Assembly (NCBI GenBank): GCA_964460985.1
Contig: CAYWQX010000061.1
Location: 1-5,963 of the forward strand
Direction of reading: 5' to 3'
Length of the DNA stretch: 5,963 bases
Origin: CAZABG01 sp964460985
Lineage (GTDB): Bacteria; Chlamydiota; Chlamydiia; Chlamydiales; Parachlamydiaceae
The position numbers and the translations under genes are program-made. Positions 1 to 5,963 of the stretch are shown here, in pieces. The notes beneath the pieces are model-generated. The model made no database searches. It was not told the origin of the DNA and saw only the letters and a program-made list of their open reading frames with translations. Within the stretch, counting starts at the first letter, position 1. Each line of letters begins with the position of its first letter.

Positions 1-62
1 AGCCGGGCCAAGCCGCTCATACCGATGCCGCCGATTCCGATAAAATGGGTTGGGTGTTTCAT
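1..62 (-). CDS. murC: UDP-N-acetylmuramate--L-alanine ligase (MurC), N-terminal fragment
   Basis: MurC adds L-alanine to UDP-MurNAc, the first step of stem-peptide synthesis in the cytoplasm. Only the first 21 codons are in the window, and the gene continues past the low-coordinate edge. Reading from the ATG at 62-60 gives MKHPTHFIGIGGIGMSGLAR followed by Leu. The stretch HFIGIGGIGMSGLA is the glycine-rich UDP-binding motif at the start of MurC proteins, where HFxGIGGxGMSG is typical. The ATG overlaps the murG stop codon as ATGA (59-62), which suggests translational coupling. A GGTGAT that could pair with the extended anti-SD of 16S rRNA lies 9 bases upstream (72-77), but this is weak. In Chlamydia this gene is fused to ddl (D-Ala-D-Ala ligase); whether that holds here cannot be seen. 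The family call rests on a short but very characteristic motif plus the expected position after murG. Confidence 0.92.
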   Translation of the reverse strand, partial: MKHPTHFIGIGGIGMSGLAR

Positions 63-1075
63 ATCGACTTAATCACCAAATCTTTGAGTGTATAGGGAGT
101 TTTATGGACATCTAATTTTTTGATTCTTTCCTCTCTTGTCTTCCAAACCTCTTTGAGGAGCTTTTCAAGAAGTTCAGGTGTAAGCTCTTTTTCTTGCCGC
201 ATCTCACAAAAACCCATTTTCACAAGCACTTCGGCGTTTTTCGTTTGATGGTCATCCATGGCAAAGGGAAAGGGAACTAGCACACCCGGAACCTTGAAGG
301 CCATTTCCTCAGCCAGGCTGACAGCGCCGGCTCTTGTTAGAGCGATATCGCTTGCAGCCCAGGCATACTCCATTCGGCTTTCAAAGGTTTTAACAACAGC
401 TTTTATCCCTCTTTTATTGTACTCCATCGCAAGGAGCGAAGTGTCTTCCTGATTGCCGGTAAAATGGATGACCTGGAAAGGGAGGTTTTTAAGGGCATCA
501 AATGCAAGTGTATTTAAATATTTTGCCCCCTGAGATCCGCCAAACACAAGACACACCGGCTTTGTTTTATCCAGTTTATAGTATTTCATCGCCTCGTCTT
601 TCGTCACATACTTTGGATTGAAGCGAAGAGGCATTCCCACCACCTCGCCTTTCAAAGGAGTTCCTTCAAAATGAAGGCCGCATGCCTTGGCAAAAGGGTG
701 AAGCCACCTAATCACTTTGCCCGGTTTAGTATCGGCCGCATACAAAACAACGGGAATTCTTTTGAGGATGGCAGCTGCTAGAACCGGAAAAGAGTAGTAG
801 CTTCCGAAGCCGACTACCACATCAGGATGAAGCTGTTTAAAGAGATCAAAACTTTCCTGAATACCTCTTAAAATAAGTTTAAAGTCTTTTAAAGGAGACA
901 TCCCGACGGTCACATCTTCAAAAGGATATTTTTTGGAAAAAAAACGGTTTTGGGACAGTTTTCCGCCGGCAAAAAAAACTTGATTGCCGTCATTTACTAA
1001 ATCCTTCGCTAAAGCCTCTGCCGGAAAAATATGCCCTCCGGTACCACCTGTTGCAATCAAGATACGCTTTGACAT
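59..1075 (-). CDS. murG: UDP-GlcNAc:lipid I N-acetylglucosaminyltransferase (MurG)
   Basis: MurG transfers GlcNAc from UDP-GlcNAc to lipid I, making lipid II on the inner face of the cytoplasmic membrane (GT28 family, GT-B fold). The protein is 338 residues, slightly shorter than the 355 of E. coli. The N-terminal half starts with the glycine-rich loop GGTGGHIFPA (10-19, His15) and has a second G-rich loop GFGSYYSFP (89-97). The C-terminal half has GGSQGA (179-184) and the donor-binding segment RAGAVSLAEE (248-257, Glu256 aligning with E. coli Glu269). It then has PFPFAMDDHQTKNA (268-281), where Gln277 and Asn280 are family-typical. One oddity is that the segment usually reading HEQNxxPG reads YAADTKPG (112-119). 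The start is supported by a strong AGGAGG at 1082-1087, six bases before the ATG. The start lies 19 bases inside the end of ftsW, and the stop overlaps murC. Confidence 0.97.
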   Translation of the reverse strand: MSKRILIATGGTGGHIFPAEALAKDLVNDGNQVFFAGGKLSQNRFFSKKYPFEDVTVGMSPLKDFKLILRGIQESFDLFKQLHPDVVVGFGSYYSFPVLAAAILKRIPVVLYAADTKPGKVIRWLHPFAKACGLHFEGTPLKGEVVGMPLRFNPKYVTKDEAMKYYKLDKTKPVCLVFGGSQGAKYLNTLAFDALKNLPFQVIHFTGNQEDTSLLAMEYNKRGIKAVVKTFESRMEYAWAASDIALTRAGAVSLAEEMAFKVPGVLVPFPFAMDDHQTKNAEVLVKMGFCEMRQEKELTPELLEKLLKEVWKTREERIKKLDVHKTPYTLKDLVIKSI

Positions 1076-2151
1076 TTCAAGCCTCCTGCAATCTGATAAA
1101 GTAAAGAGAGCCCTGCCATGTTAGCCATTAATGAAGTGCCCCCCTGGCTGAAGAGAGGAAGGTTTAATCCGGTCGAAGGAAGCAGTCCCGAGACTACCCC
1201 TAAATTTAAAAATGCTTGAAAGGAGATCAGAAAAGCAATCACACCTCCTAGCGCCATTTGCTGGGGATTGATGCCCCCCATTGCGATCTGAAAGGCCGTT
1301 AAACTTAAACCCATATAAAGAACGATCAAGCTTAAAACACCTACGAATCCAAACTCTTCCGCAAGAATGGCTGCAATATAGTCGTTTTGAGCTTCAGGAA
1401 GATAACTTAACTTTTGCAGACTTTCCGCAGGACCTTTTCCAAAAAGGCCGCCGGAGCCGGCTGCAATCTTCGCTTGATAGGGTTGATGCCCTTTTCCTTT
1501 TAGATCGCTTTCGGGATTGGCATAGACTTTCAGCCTCTTCGTGACATAAGGGAGCTGGGAGGCGAAAAGGGCTCCTACTATCATGAAGGAAAGAAGGGGT
1601 ATCGCCCAAAATTTAAATGGGACTTCCAAAAGCCAGAAAGCGACGCAGAGGGCAAGAGCAATCACTAAAGTCGTTCCGTTATTCGGCTCAATAATAATCA
1701 GAACCAGAGGAATAAGACATTTTCCAAGGAGCTTTAAAAAGGTTTTCAATGTGTCATCTTTCAGTCTCAAATACGTATAGATGAAAAAAGCGGGAACTAT
1801 AATTTTTACAAATTCTGAGGGCTGAAAGGAAAATCCAAACACATTAATCCACCGTTTGGAACCATTGACTTCCCGGCCGATGCCGGGAATCAATACGAGC
1901 ACTAAAAGAAGACAAGACAGGTTTAGAAAAAGGGGTGTTTTTTCTAAAAGCTTATCCACAGGGGTTCTTATAATAAAGTAGACCAGAACAGATCCGATCA
2001 TGGCGTATCCGATCTGCTTTAAGAGTTGGACATGGGTCTCCTCTTTCATCCCCTCGATAAGTTCTGCCGAGGTGGTGGAGAAAATCATGGCCAACCCTAA
2101 TGTGAAAATGGCCGCTGCAAAAAGTATGAGTCTTGCCTGAAGTGAAGTCAT
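1057..2151 (-). CDS. ftsW: Septal peptidoglycan polymerase, SEDS family (FtsW)
   Basis: FtsW is a multi-pass membrane glycosyltransferase that polymerises lipid II at the division site with a class B PBP partner. The 364-residue protein is hydrophobic throughout and fits the roughly ten-helix SEDS topology. Landmarks in order are VNGSKRWI (95-102), FQPSEFVK (109-116), EPNNGTT (155-161), GSGGLFGKG (232-240) with QKLSYLPEAQNDYI (246-259), AEEFGFVG (264-271), and GLLPSTGLNLP (322-332) with FSQGGTS (334-340). Asp257 aligns with the catalytic Asp of the PxxhTDFI motif (E. coli FtsW Asp297). RodA is the main alternative, but the place between murD/LysM and murG in a dcw cluster supports FtsW. The ATG overlaps the LysM gene's stop (ATGA, 2148-2151). 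Only a poor GAGTGA lies close upstream, so initiation probably depends on coupling. The reading frame ends 19 bases inside murG. Confidence 0.96.
   Translation of the reverse strand: MTSLQARLILFAAAIFTLGLAMIFSTTSAELIEGMKEETHVQLLKQIGYAMIGSVLVYFIIRTPVDKLLEKTPLFLNLSCLLLVLVLIPGIGREVNGSKRWINVFGFSFQPSEFVKIIVPAFFIYTYLRLKDDTLKTFLKLLGKCLIPLVLIIIEPNNGTTLVIALALCVAFWLLEVPFKFWAIPLLSFMIVGALFASQLPYVTKRLKVYANPESDLKGKGHQPYQAKIAAGSGGLFGKGPAESLQKLSYLPEAQNDYIAAILAEEFGFVGVLSLIVLYMGLSLTAFQIAMGGINPQQMALGGVIAFLISFQAFLNLGVVSGLLPSTGLNLPLFSQGGTSLMANMAGLSLLYQIAGGLKCQSVS
1082..1087 (-). promoter_or_regulatory. Strong Shine-Dalgarno site of murG inside the ftsW 3' end
   Basis: The minus strand reads AGGAGG here, followed by a 6-base spacer and the murG ATG at 1075-1073. 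This is the best ribosome binding site in the window. It fixes the murG start and lets murG be initiated independently even though its first codons overlap the end of ftsW. Confidence 0.85.
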
Positions 2152-2891
2152 TTCACTCTGATTTTATCCCCGACTTTCAGATTTTTGGCTTTCTCTTCAC
2201 TCATATTGTTTAATTTGAGAATATCTTCAAATTTCACTTTATACTGTTTTGCAATCTTCCATGGATTATCGCCGCTTTTAATCGTGTAATACACAGGATC
2301 GCTATCATTAGAAGGGGTTTTCGTCTCTTCCGGCTCAATCTGGGTCAAAAACTTTTTCTCTGTTTTTTTCGGTACGGTATCGGCAGGAATCTTTAACACC
2401 TGTCCTACTTTTAAAGTATCGCTTTTCAAATGATTAGCTTCTTTGATCGCTTGAACCGTTGTATTGTTGGCTTTCGCAATCTTCTCGAGAGCATCCCCTC
2501 TTTTCACCGTCACTTCTACCAAAGAGCCTTTAGGGGCACTTGTAGAGGGAGTCGCAGGAGGTGGGAGGTCTAATTTTTTAGGAGGAGGATTTAATTCTTG
2601 ATCAATCGTTTCTACAGCTGAGATATCGCGTGAAGATTTTTCTTCGGGCAAAAATTCTTTCAAGGCTTGGTCTAGCTCATCTTGTTCAGAATTGACTTCT
2701 GAAGGGGCCTCAACACCCTTTAAGGGCTCATCAACCGGAATTTCTATTTTTTCCTCGTTCATCGCAAGGACTTGGGTCGGAGGCAAAGTCAGCGCTTTGG
2801 TCTCATCTTCACGAGTCGCCGTGAAAAAAAGGAGACCTAGCAGCCCCACATTTAAAAAACTTGCGATAATAATGGTATCTCTTCTCGTCAT
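2148..2891 (-). CDS. nlpD: Membrane-anchored double-LysM peptidoglycan-binding protein (chlamydial 'NlpD')
   Basis: This 247-residue protein probably binds peptidoglycan and is anchored in the inner membrane. A short basic N-terminus (MTRRD) precedes one hydrophobic helix (about 7-24), consistent with an N-in anchor or uncleaved signal; no cysteine lipobox is seen. Residues 27-122 are acidic, low-complexity and proline-rich, likely a disordered linker. Two LysM domains follow. LysM1 (about 125-169) has VKRGDALEKIAKANN and ends KVGQVLKIP. LysM2 (about 200-247) has IKSGDNPWKIAKQY and ends KVGDKIRV. The protein stops right after LysM2, so the M23/LytM peptidase domain of classical NlpD is absent. 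The symbol follows chlamydial usage, where a LysM gene at this place is called nlpD. From the family, a role at the septum is likely; any enzymatic activity cannot be read from sequence. An AAGGAG eight bases upstream supports the ATG, which overlaps the murD stop (ATGA, 2888-2891). Confidence 0.94.
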   Translation of the reverse strand: MTRRDTIIIASFLNVGLLGLLFFTATREDETKALTLPPTQVLAMNEEKIEIPVDEPLKGVEAPSEVNSEQDELDQALKEFLPEEKSSRDISAVETIDQELNPPPKKLDLPPPATPSTSAPKGSLVEVTVKRGDALEKIAKANNTTVQAIKEANHLKSDTLKVGQVLKIPADTVPKKTEKKFLTQIEPEETKTPSNDSDPVYYTIKSGDNPWKIAKQYKVKFEDILKLNNMSEEKAKNLKVGDKIRVK

Positions 2892-4087
2892 AAAACTTTC
2901 TCCTTCAACCCCCGCACCGTTTGCTGAAAAACTTGTCCGCGGTGGGCGTAATCTTTAAACATGTCTAAACTGGAACAACCGGGCGAAAGCAGCACCGTAT
3001 CACCTTTCAAACTATTCTCAAAAGCTTTTTGAGTAGCCTCCTCTAAAGTTTTTACAATTTCAACGGTTAGCTCCGGCTCTAAATCGTTTTTTATTTTAGG
3101 GGCCGCCTCGCCAAGTGCAATGATTTTTTTCACTTTGGGCTTGAATGGCTTAATCCAAGCGGTGTAGGGATAGCCTTTATCCATACCCCCTGCAATAAGA
3201 ACAATGGGTGTGTCAATGGTGTCGATCGCCCGAAGAACGGCATCAATATTTGTGCCTTTGCTATCATCGATAAATCGAACCCCTTGAATATCTGTCACAT
3301 ACTCGATCCTATGGGACGGTTTTTTGAAGAGTTTGAGAGCTTCATCAAATTTTTCTTTCGAAACACCATAGTGACTGACAGCCCAAAAGGCGGCCGATTC
3401 ATTTTCAAGATCATGGGTTTTCTGTTTGGGATTTATCTGCGGGGATAGTGTCTCTAGATATCCATACTTTTCATGACTTTCGGAGTCGACAAGAAATGAT
3501 CCCTGCGGCTTTAAAACTCTTTGTATCAGGAATTTGGCTTCCGCATATTTTTCCATCGTCCCGTAACGATCTAAATGATCAGGCGTGATATTCAACAAAA
3601 TAGCCTGATCGAGTATGGGAGTAAAAAGTGTCTCCAGTTGATAAGAGCTTAATTCCGCGACGATGACCCCTTCCGTAAATTCCTGATCGGTTAAGGGACG
3701 GCCGACATTTCCCATCGCATAAGCCCTGATGCCTGCATGATTTAAGACATGTGTAATCAATAAGGTAACCGTCGTTTTTCCATTCGTCCCGGTTATACCG
3801 ATCATCGGCTGCTTTATATAGCGGCATGCCAACTCCACCTCTCCGATCAGTTCAATTTTTTGCTGCTGAACTTTTTGAACTAAGGGATGGGTTGAAGGTA
3901 TTCCGGGTGATAAAACCGCTAGATCAACTTTTGATAAATCGATATCATCCGGATTTGAAAAAAAAGGAAACTCCCCATTTTTCGAAGGGTTTTTATCAAA
4001 AGTGAGAACCTCATACCCCTTCCGTTTTAAAAACAAAGCGGCCGATTGACCGCTAATCCCATATCCTATTACAAGTGCAATCTTCAT
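2888..4087 (-). CDS. murD: UDP-N-acetylmuramoyl-L-alanine--D-glutamate ligase (MurD)
   Basis: MurD adds D-glutamate to UDP-MurNAc-L-Ala in the cytoplasm, using ATP. From the ATG at 4087 the protein is 399 residues, against 438 in E. coli. The N-terminal domain begins MKIALVIGYGISGQSA, a Rossmann-type UDP-binding loop. The central ATPase domain has the P-loop GITGTNGKTT (97-106), ELSSYQLE (145-152), NITPDHLDRYG (166-176) and the expected carbamylated lysine in YAEAKF (Lys185). The C-terminal domain begins near SHRIEYV (258-264) and contains FIDDSKGTN (272-280) and LLSPGCSSLDMFKDYAHRG (366-384). The open frame extends upstream to a TTG at 4120, adding 11 residues inside mraY. I prefer the ATG because the protein then starts directly at the glycine-rich loop and the TTG has no ribosome site. 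Neither candidate has a good Shine-Dalgarno, so reinitiation after the mraY stop, four bases upstream, is likely. Confidence 0.96.
   Translation of the reverse strand: MKIALVIGYGISGQSAALFLKRKGYEVLTFDKNPSKNGEFPFFSNPDDIDLSKVDLAVLSPGIPSTHPLVQKVQQQKIELIGEVELACRYIKQPMIGITGTNGKTTVTLLITHVLNHAGIRAYAMGNVGRPLTDQEFTEGVIVAELSSYQLETLFTPILDQAILLNITPDHLDRYGTMEKYAEAKFLIQRVLKPQGSFLVDSESHEKYGYLETLSPQINPKQKTHDLENESAAFWAVSHYGVSKEKFDEALKLFKKPSHRIEYVTDIQGVRFIDDSKGTNIDAVLRAIDTIDTPIVLIAGGMDKGYPYTAWIKPFKPKVKKIIALGEAAPKIKNDLEPELTVEIVKTLEEATQKAFENSLKGDTVLLSPGCSSLDMFKDYAHRGQVFQQTVRGLKEKVL
2900..2905 (-). promoter_or_regulatory. Shine-Dalgarno site of the LysM (nlpD) gene inside the murD 3' end
   Basis: The minus strand reads AAGGAG, with an 8-base spacer to the ATG at 2891-2889. 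It supports the chosen start of the LysM gene and suggests that this gene can recruit ribosomes itself as well as by coupling to murD through the ATGA overlap. Confidence 0.75.
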
Positions 4088-4091
4088 TTTT

Positions 4092-5291
4092 TTACTGGAA
4101 TTTAAGGGAGCCAAGCCCAATTAAAGCAAGAATCAAAGCGATAATCCAAAAACGAATGACCACTTTTGTCTCAGGCCATCCTTTATACTCAAAGTGATGA
4201 TGCAAAGGGGCGCAGAGAAAAACCCTTTTTTTATTGCGGTATCGGTAAGAGAGCACTTGAATAATAACCGAAAGGGCCTCGGCGACTAAAATGCCGCCTA
4301 TCAAACCTAGCAAAACTTCTCTTTTTAAGAGGATTGCCGACACGCCGATCACCCCGCCTAGTGTAAGCGATCCGATATCCCCCATAAAAACCTGGGCCGG
4401 ATAGCCGTTATACCAAAGAAACCCAAGACAGGCGCCAGCGAATGCTGATAAGTAAACCGCGATCTCGGAACTTCCTTCGATGTATAAAATATTTAGGTAA
4501 GCCGAGAGATCGATATTGTTCGCCACAAAGGCAAAAACGGCAAGGCACATCGCGATCATCGTTAAACAACCGGCTGCGAGGCCATCTAGTCCGTCGGTCA
4601 GATTGCCGGCGTTGGATGATCCTACAATCACAAACACGATAAACAGGAAAGCAAAAATAAGACCCCAACCTGACAATTGGACTATCGGCTCTTTTAAAAA
4701 AGGGATATAAATTCTTCCGGCAAACTCCTGCAAGGTAAGGGATACCATTTGCGATCCCTCTTCCTGCTTGATTTCAGGCGGAGGAAACCAGCTGCCCATT
4801 TGGATGCTTTCGGCAAATCCGGGAACTAGAAAATAAGAGGCAATGAGAGCCGCTAAAGCCCCTTGAATGAGCAGCTTCTTTCGACCGGCAAGCCCTTTGG
4901 TATTTTTGTATTTGAGCTTAAGATAATCATCTCGTCCTCCCAAAAAGGCAAAAACCACCGTTGTTAGCCCAAGGGCAAGGGTGAAGACCGATTTTAAATC
5001 CATCCAGAGAAAAAGACTTACAAGCATGGAGAAAATAATCAGAATTCCTCCCATCGTCGGCGTGTCCTGTTTTTTGTGATGAAGCTCTCCTAACAAAGGG
5101 CACTCGGATGTTCGAATCGTTTGGCCTATTTTTAGCTCATAGAGCTTCTTAATAAAGGCGGGACCTAAGAAAATGGAGATCAAAAGACTCGTAAGAGCAG
5201 CAAGAATCATTCGGGTCGAAGTGTATAAAAAAACTTGAGGGACTTTTACTCCAAAGTCCCATTTCAGCCATTCAACAATCCAAAAAATCAT
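4092..5291 (-). CDS. mraY: Phospho-N-acetylmuramoyl-pentapeptide-transferase (MraY)
   Basis: MraY transfers phospho-MurNAc-pentapeptide to undecaprenyl phosphate, making lipid I; it is an integral membrane enzyme with about ten helices. The 399-residue protein carries the family signatures in order: KKQDTPTMGG (73-82), the Asp pair in GGRDDYLK (118-125), NAGNLTDGLDGLAAG (227-241), YPAQVFMGDIGSL (297-309, Asp305) and the cytoplasmic APLHHHFEYKGWPE (361-374). It ends with the usual VVIRFWII helix. It is about 40 residues longer than E. coli MraY (360). Much of the extra length lies in a loop at about 159-200, before the helix leading to NLTDGLDGL. The ATG follows the murF stop directly (TAAATG). 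A purine-rich GAAGAA (5298-5303) six bases upstream is a weak ribosome site, so coupling to murF is likely. Confidence 0.98.
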   Translation of the reverse strand: MIFWIVEWLKWDFGVKVPQVFLYTSTRMILAALTSLLISIFLGPAFIKKLYELKIGQTIRTSECPLLGELHHKKQDTPTMGGILIIFSMLVSLFLWMDLKSVFTLALGLTTVVFAFLGGRDDYLKLKYKNTKGLAGRKKLLIQGALAALIASYFLVPGFAESIQMGSWFPPPEIKQEEGSQMVSLTLQEFAGRIYIPFLKEPIVQLSGWGLIFAFLFIVFVIVGSSNAGNLTDGLDGLAAGCLTMIAMCLAVFAFVANNIDLSAYLNILYIEGSSEIAVYLSAFAGACLGFLWYNGYPAQVFMGDIGSLTLGGVIGVSAILLKREVLLGLIGGILVAEALSVIIQVLSYRYRNKKRVFLCAPLHHHFEYKGWPETKVVIRFWIIALILALIGLGSLKFQ

Positions 5292-5963
5292 TTAAAATTC
5301 TTCGTAGAGCCTCCATAGTCCAAGTCCATTTGCCCCTTTAATCAAAACAACATCCCCTTCATGAACCCTTTTTCTTAACTCTTCAAGCGCTCCTTTATAA
5401 TCTTGAAACAACAAAGGCTTTTCCCTCTTTTCTTCCCATACTTTTTGCATAGGCAAAGCCCCATTACCCACCAATATCAACTCGTCTACGTGATCGAGTG
5501 CTTTTCTCGCGATTCTTTGATGGGTCTCTTCAGCAATTTTTCCAAGCTCTCTCAATTCACCTAAAACAGCAATACGCTTTTTTCCTTGAGGAAGGTTCTC
5601 TAGAGCGCCGATAACGGCCACTTCGCTTGCATTGTAGGAATCATTTACAAAGGTGATCCCTTTTTTGACCGATTTTTGAAATCTCTTTTCAAAGCTTTTG
5701 AATTCAAGCGGGATATTTTTTAGATCTCCCCCTAAAAGCTCAAATACGGTACATGCTCCCCTATAATTTTCGATATGATGTGAGGGAAGTTTGGGTAAGG
5801 GAAAATGATCTTTAAAAGGAATTTTTTGACACTTTCCTGACTTCATTGCAGAAAAATGCATAATGGATGGATTCAAGACCGCAAAAAGTGTCTCAGGATG
5901 TGAAAAAACTTCAGCTTTCGCCTCCGCAATCCCCTCGATCGACTCAAAATTGACCATATGGAC
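5292..5963 (-). CDS. murF: UDP-N-acetylmuramoyl-tripeptide--D-alanyl-D-alanine ligase (MurF), C-terminal part
   Basis: MurF adds the D-Ala-D-Ala dipeptide to UDP-MurNAc-tripeptide in the cytoplasm, completing the pentapeptide precursor. The frame is open to the high-coordinate edge, giving 223 residues from Val-His onward. The family is about 450 residues long, so roughly the N-terminal half, including the P-loop, is off the window. An ATG at 5957 is internal (VHMVNFES), not the start. Visible landmarks are the central-domain segment ESIEGIAEAKAE (the conserved aHxxxFgSxEgiaxaKaE region), HHIENYRGA (the HNxxNalaA position) and NDSYNAS in place of the usual DDSYNAN. RIAVLGELRELG followed by THQRIA, and the final LIKGANGLGLWRL, are also present. 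The TAA stop abuts the mraY ATG with no gap. The dipeptide-ligase context and C-terminal motifs favour MurF over MurE. Confidence 0.95.
   Translation of the reverse strand, partial: VHMVNFESIEGIAEAKAEVFSHPETLFAVLNPSIMHFSAMKSGKCQKIPFKDHFPLPKLPSHHIENYRGACTVFELLGGDLKNIPLEFKSFEKRFQKSVKKGITFVNDSYNASEVAVIGALENLPQGKKRIAVLGELRELGKIAEETHQRIARKALDHVDELILVGNGALPMQKVWEEKREKPLLFQDYKGALEELRKRVHEGDVVLIKGANGLGLWRLYEEF

Noticed and set aside
258..452. Plus-strand open frame of 64 codons opposite murG
   Set aside because: It lies wholly antisense to conserved MurG motifs, has no ribosome site I can support and shows no recognisable domain; it is a shadow of the murG coding sequence.
1281..1609. Open frames of 71-87 codons overlapping ftsW on both strands
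   Set aside because: They are rich in Arg, Ser and Leu with no domain, and fall across the conserved FtsW catalytic loop; alternative-frame artefacts.
2526..2591. Proline-rich stretch in the LysM protein considered as a tandem DNA repeat
   Set aside because: The codons vary and there is no regular repeat unit; it reads as an ordinary disordered linker.
2692..2958. Plus-strand 88-codon frame across the murD-nlpD junction
   Set aside because: It is antisense to the LysM protein N-terminus and the murD end, with composition typical of a reverse-strand shadow.
4408..4710. Overlapping frames on both strands within mraY
   Set aside because: They cover the invariant NLTDGLDGL region of MraY in other frames and have no features of their own.
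5955..5957. ATG as a possible start of murF
   Set aside because: The frame stays open upstream to the window edge (Val-His), and the residues around it match an internal conserved MurF segment, so the gene simply runs off the window.

Overview
This window is part of a division and cell wall (dcw) gene cluster. Every gene lies on the minus strand and the cluster is packed with essentially no spacer. In transcription order (high to low coordinate) it carries murF (3' part only), mraY, murD, a double-LysM membrane protein of the chlamydial 'NlpD' type, ftsW, murG, and the first 21 codons of murC.

The most likely source is a member of the Chlamydiae. The order murF-mraY-murD-LysM/nlpD-ftsW-murG-murC matches the arrangement I know from Chlamydia trachomatis (CT756 to CT762). 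A LysM gene between murD and ftsW is the distinctive part, because most bacteria have murD-ftsW directly adjacent. Base composition looks moderate, neither strongly AT- nor GC-rich by eye, which would suit an environmental chlamydia (for example a Waddlia-like lineage) as well as other groups. I cannot assign a genus from this window.

Layout: murF 5963-5292 (its start is outside the window), mraY 5291-4092, murD 4087-2888, the LysM gene 2891-2148, ftsW 2151-1057, murG 1075-59, and murC from 62 off the low-coordinate end. The junctions are a direct TAA/ATG abutment (murF-mraY), a 4-base gap (mraY-murD), three ATGA stop/start overlaps (murD-nlpD, nlpD-ftsW, murG-murC) and a 19-base overlap (ftsW-murG). 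I see no non-coding stretch longer than a few bases, no internal promoter or terminator I can support, and no mobile element, RNA gene or CRISPR array.

How the genes work together: MurC, MurD and MurF are cytoplasmic ligases that build UDP-MurNAc-pentapeptide. MraY moves phospho-MurNAc-pentapeptide onto undecaprenyl phosphate (lipid I), and MurG adds GlcNAc (lipid II). FtsW polymerises lipid II at the division site, and the LysM protein probably binds the resulting peptidoglycan at the septum. All catalytic landmarks I could check are present, so the pathway looks functional. The points worth a second look are departures from consensus within these enzymes (MurG acceptor-side loop, MraY loop insertion, FtsW motif changes, compact MurD) and the peptidase-free 'NlpD'. 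I found no evidence of a wholly new system here.
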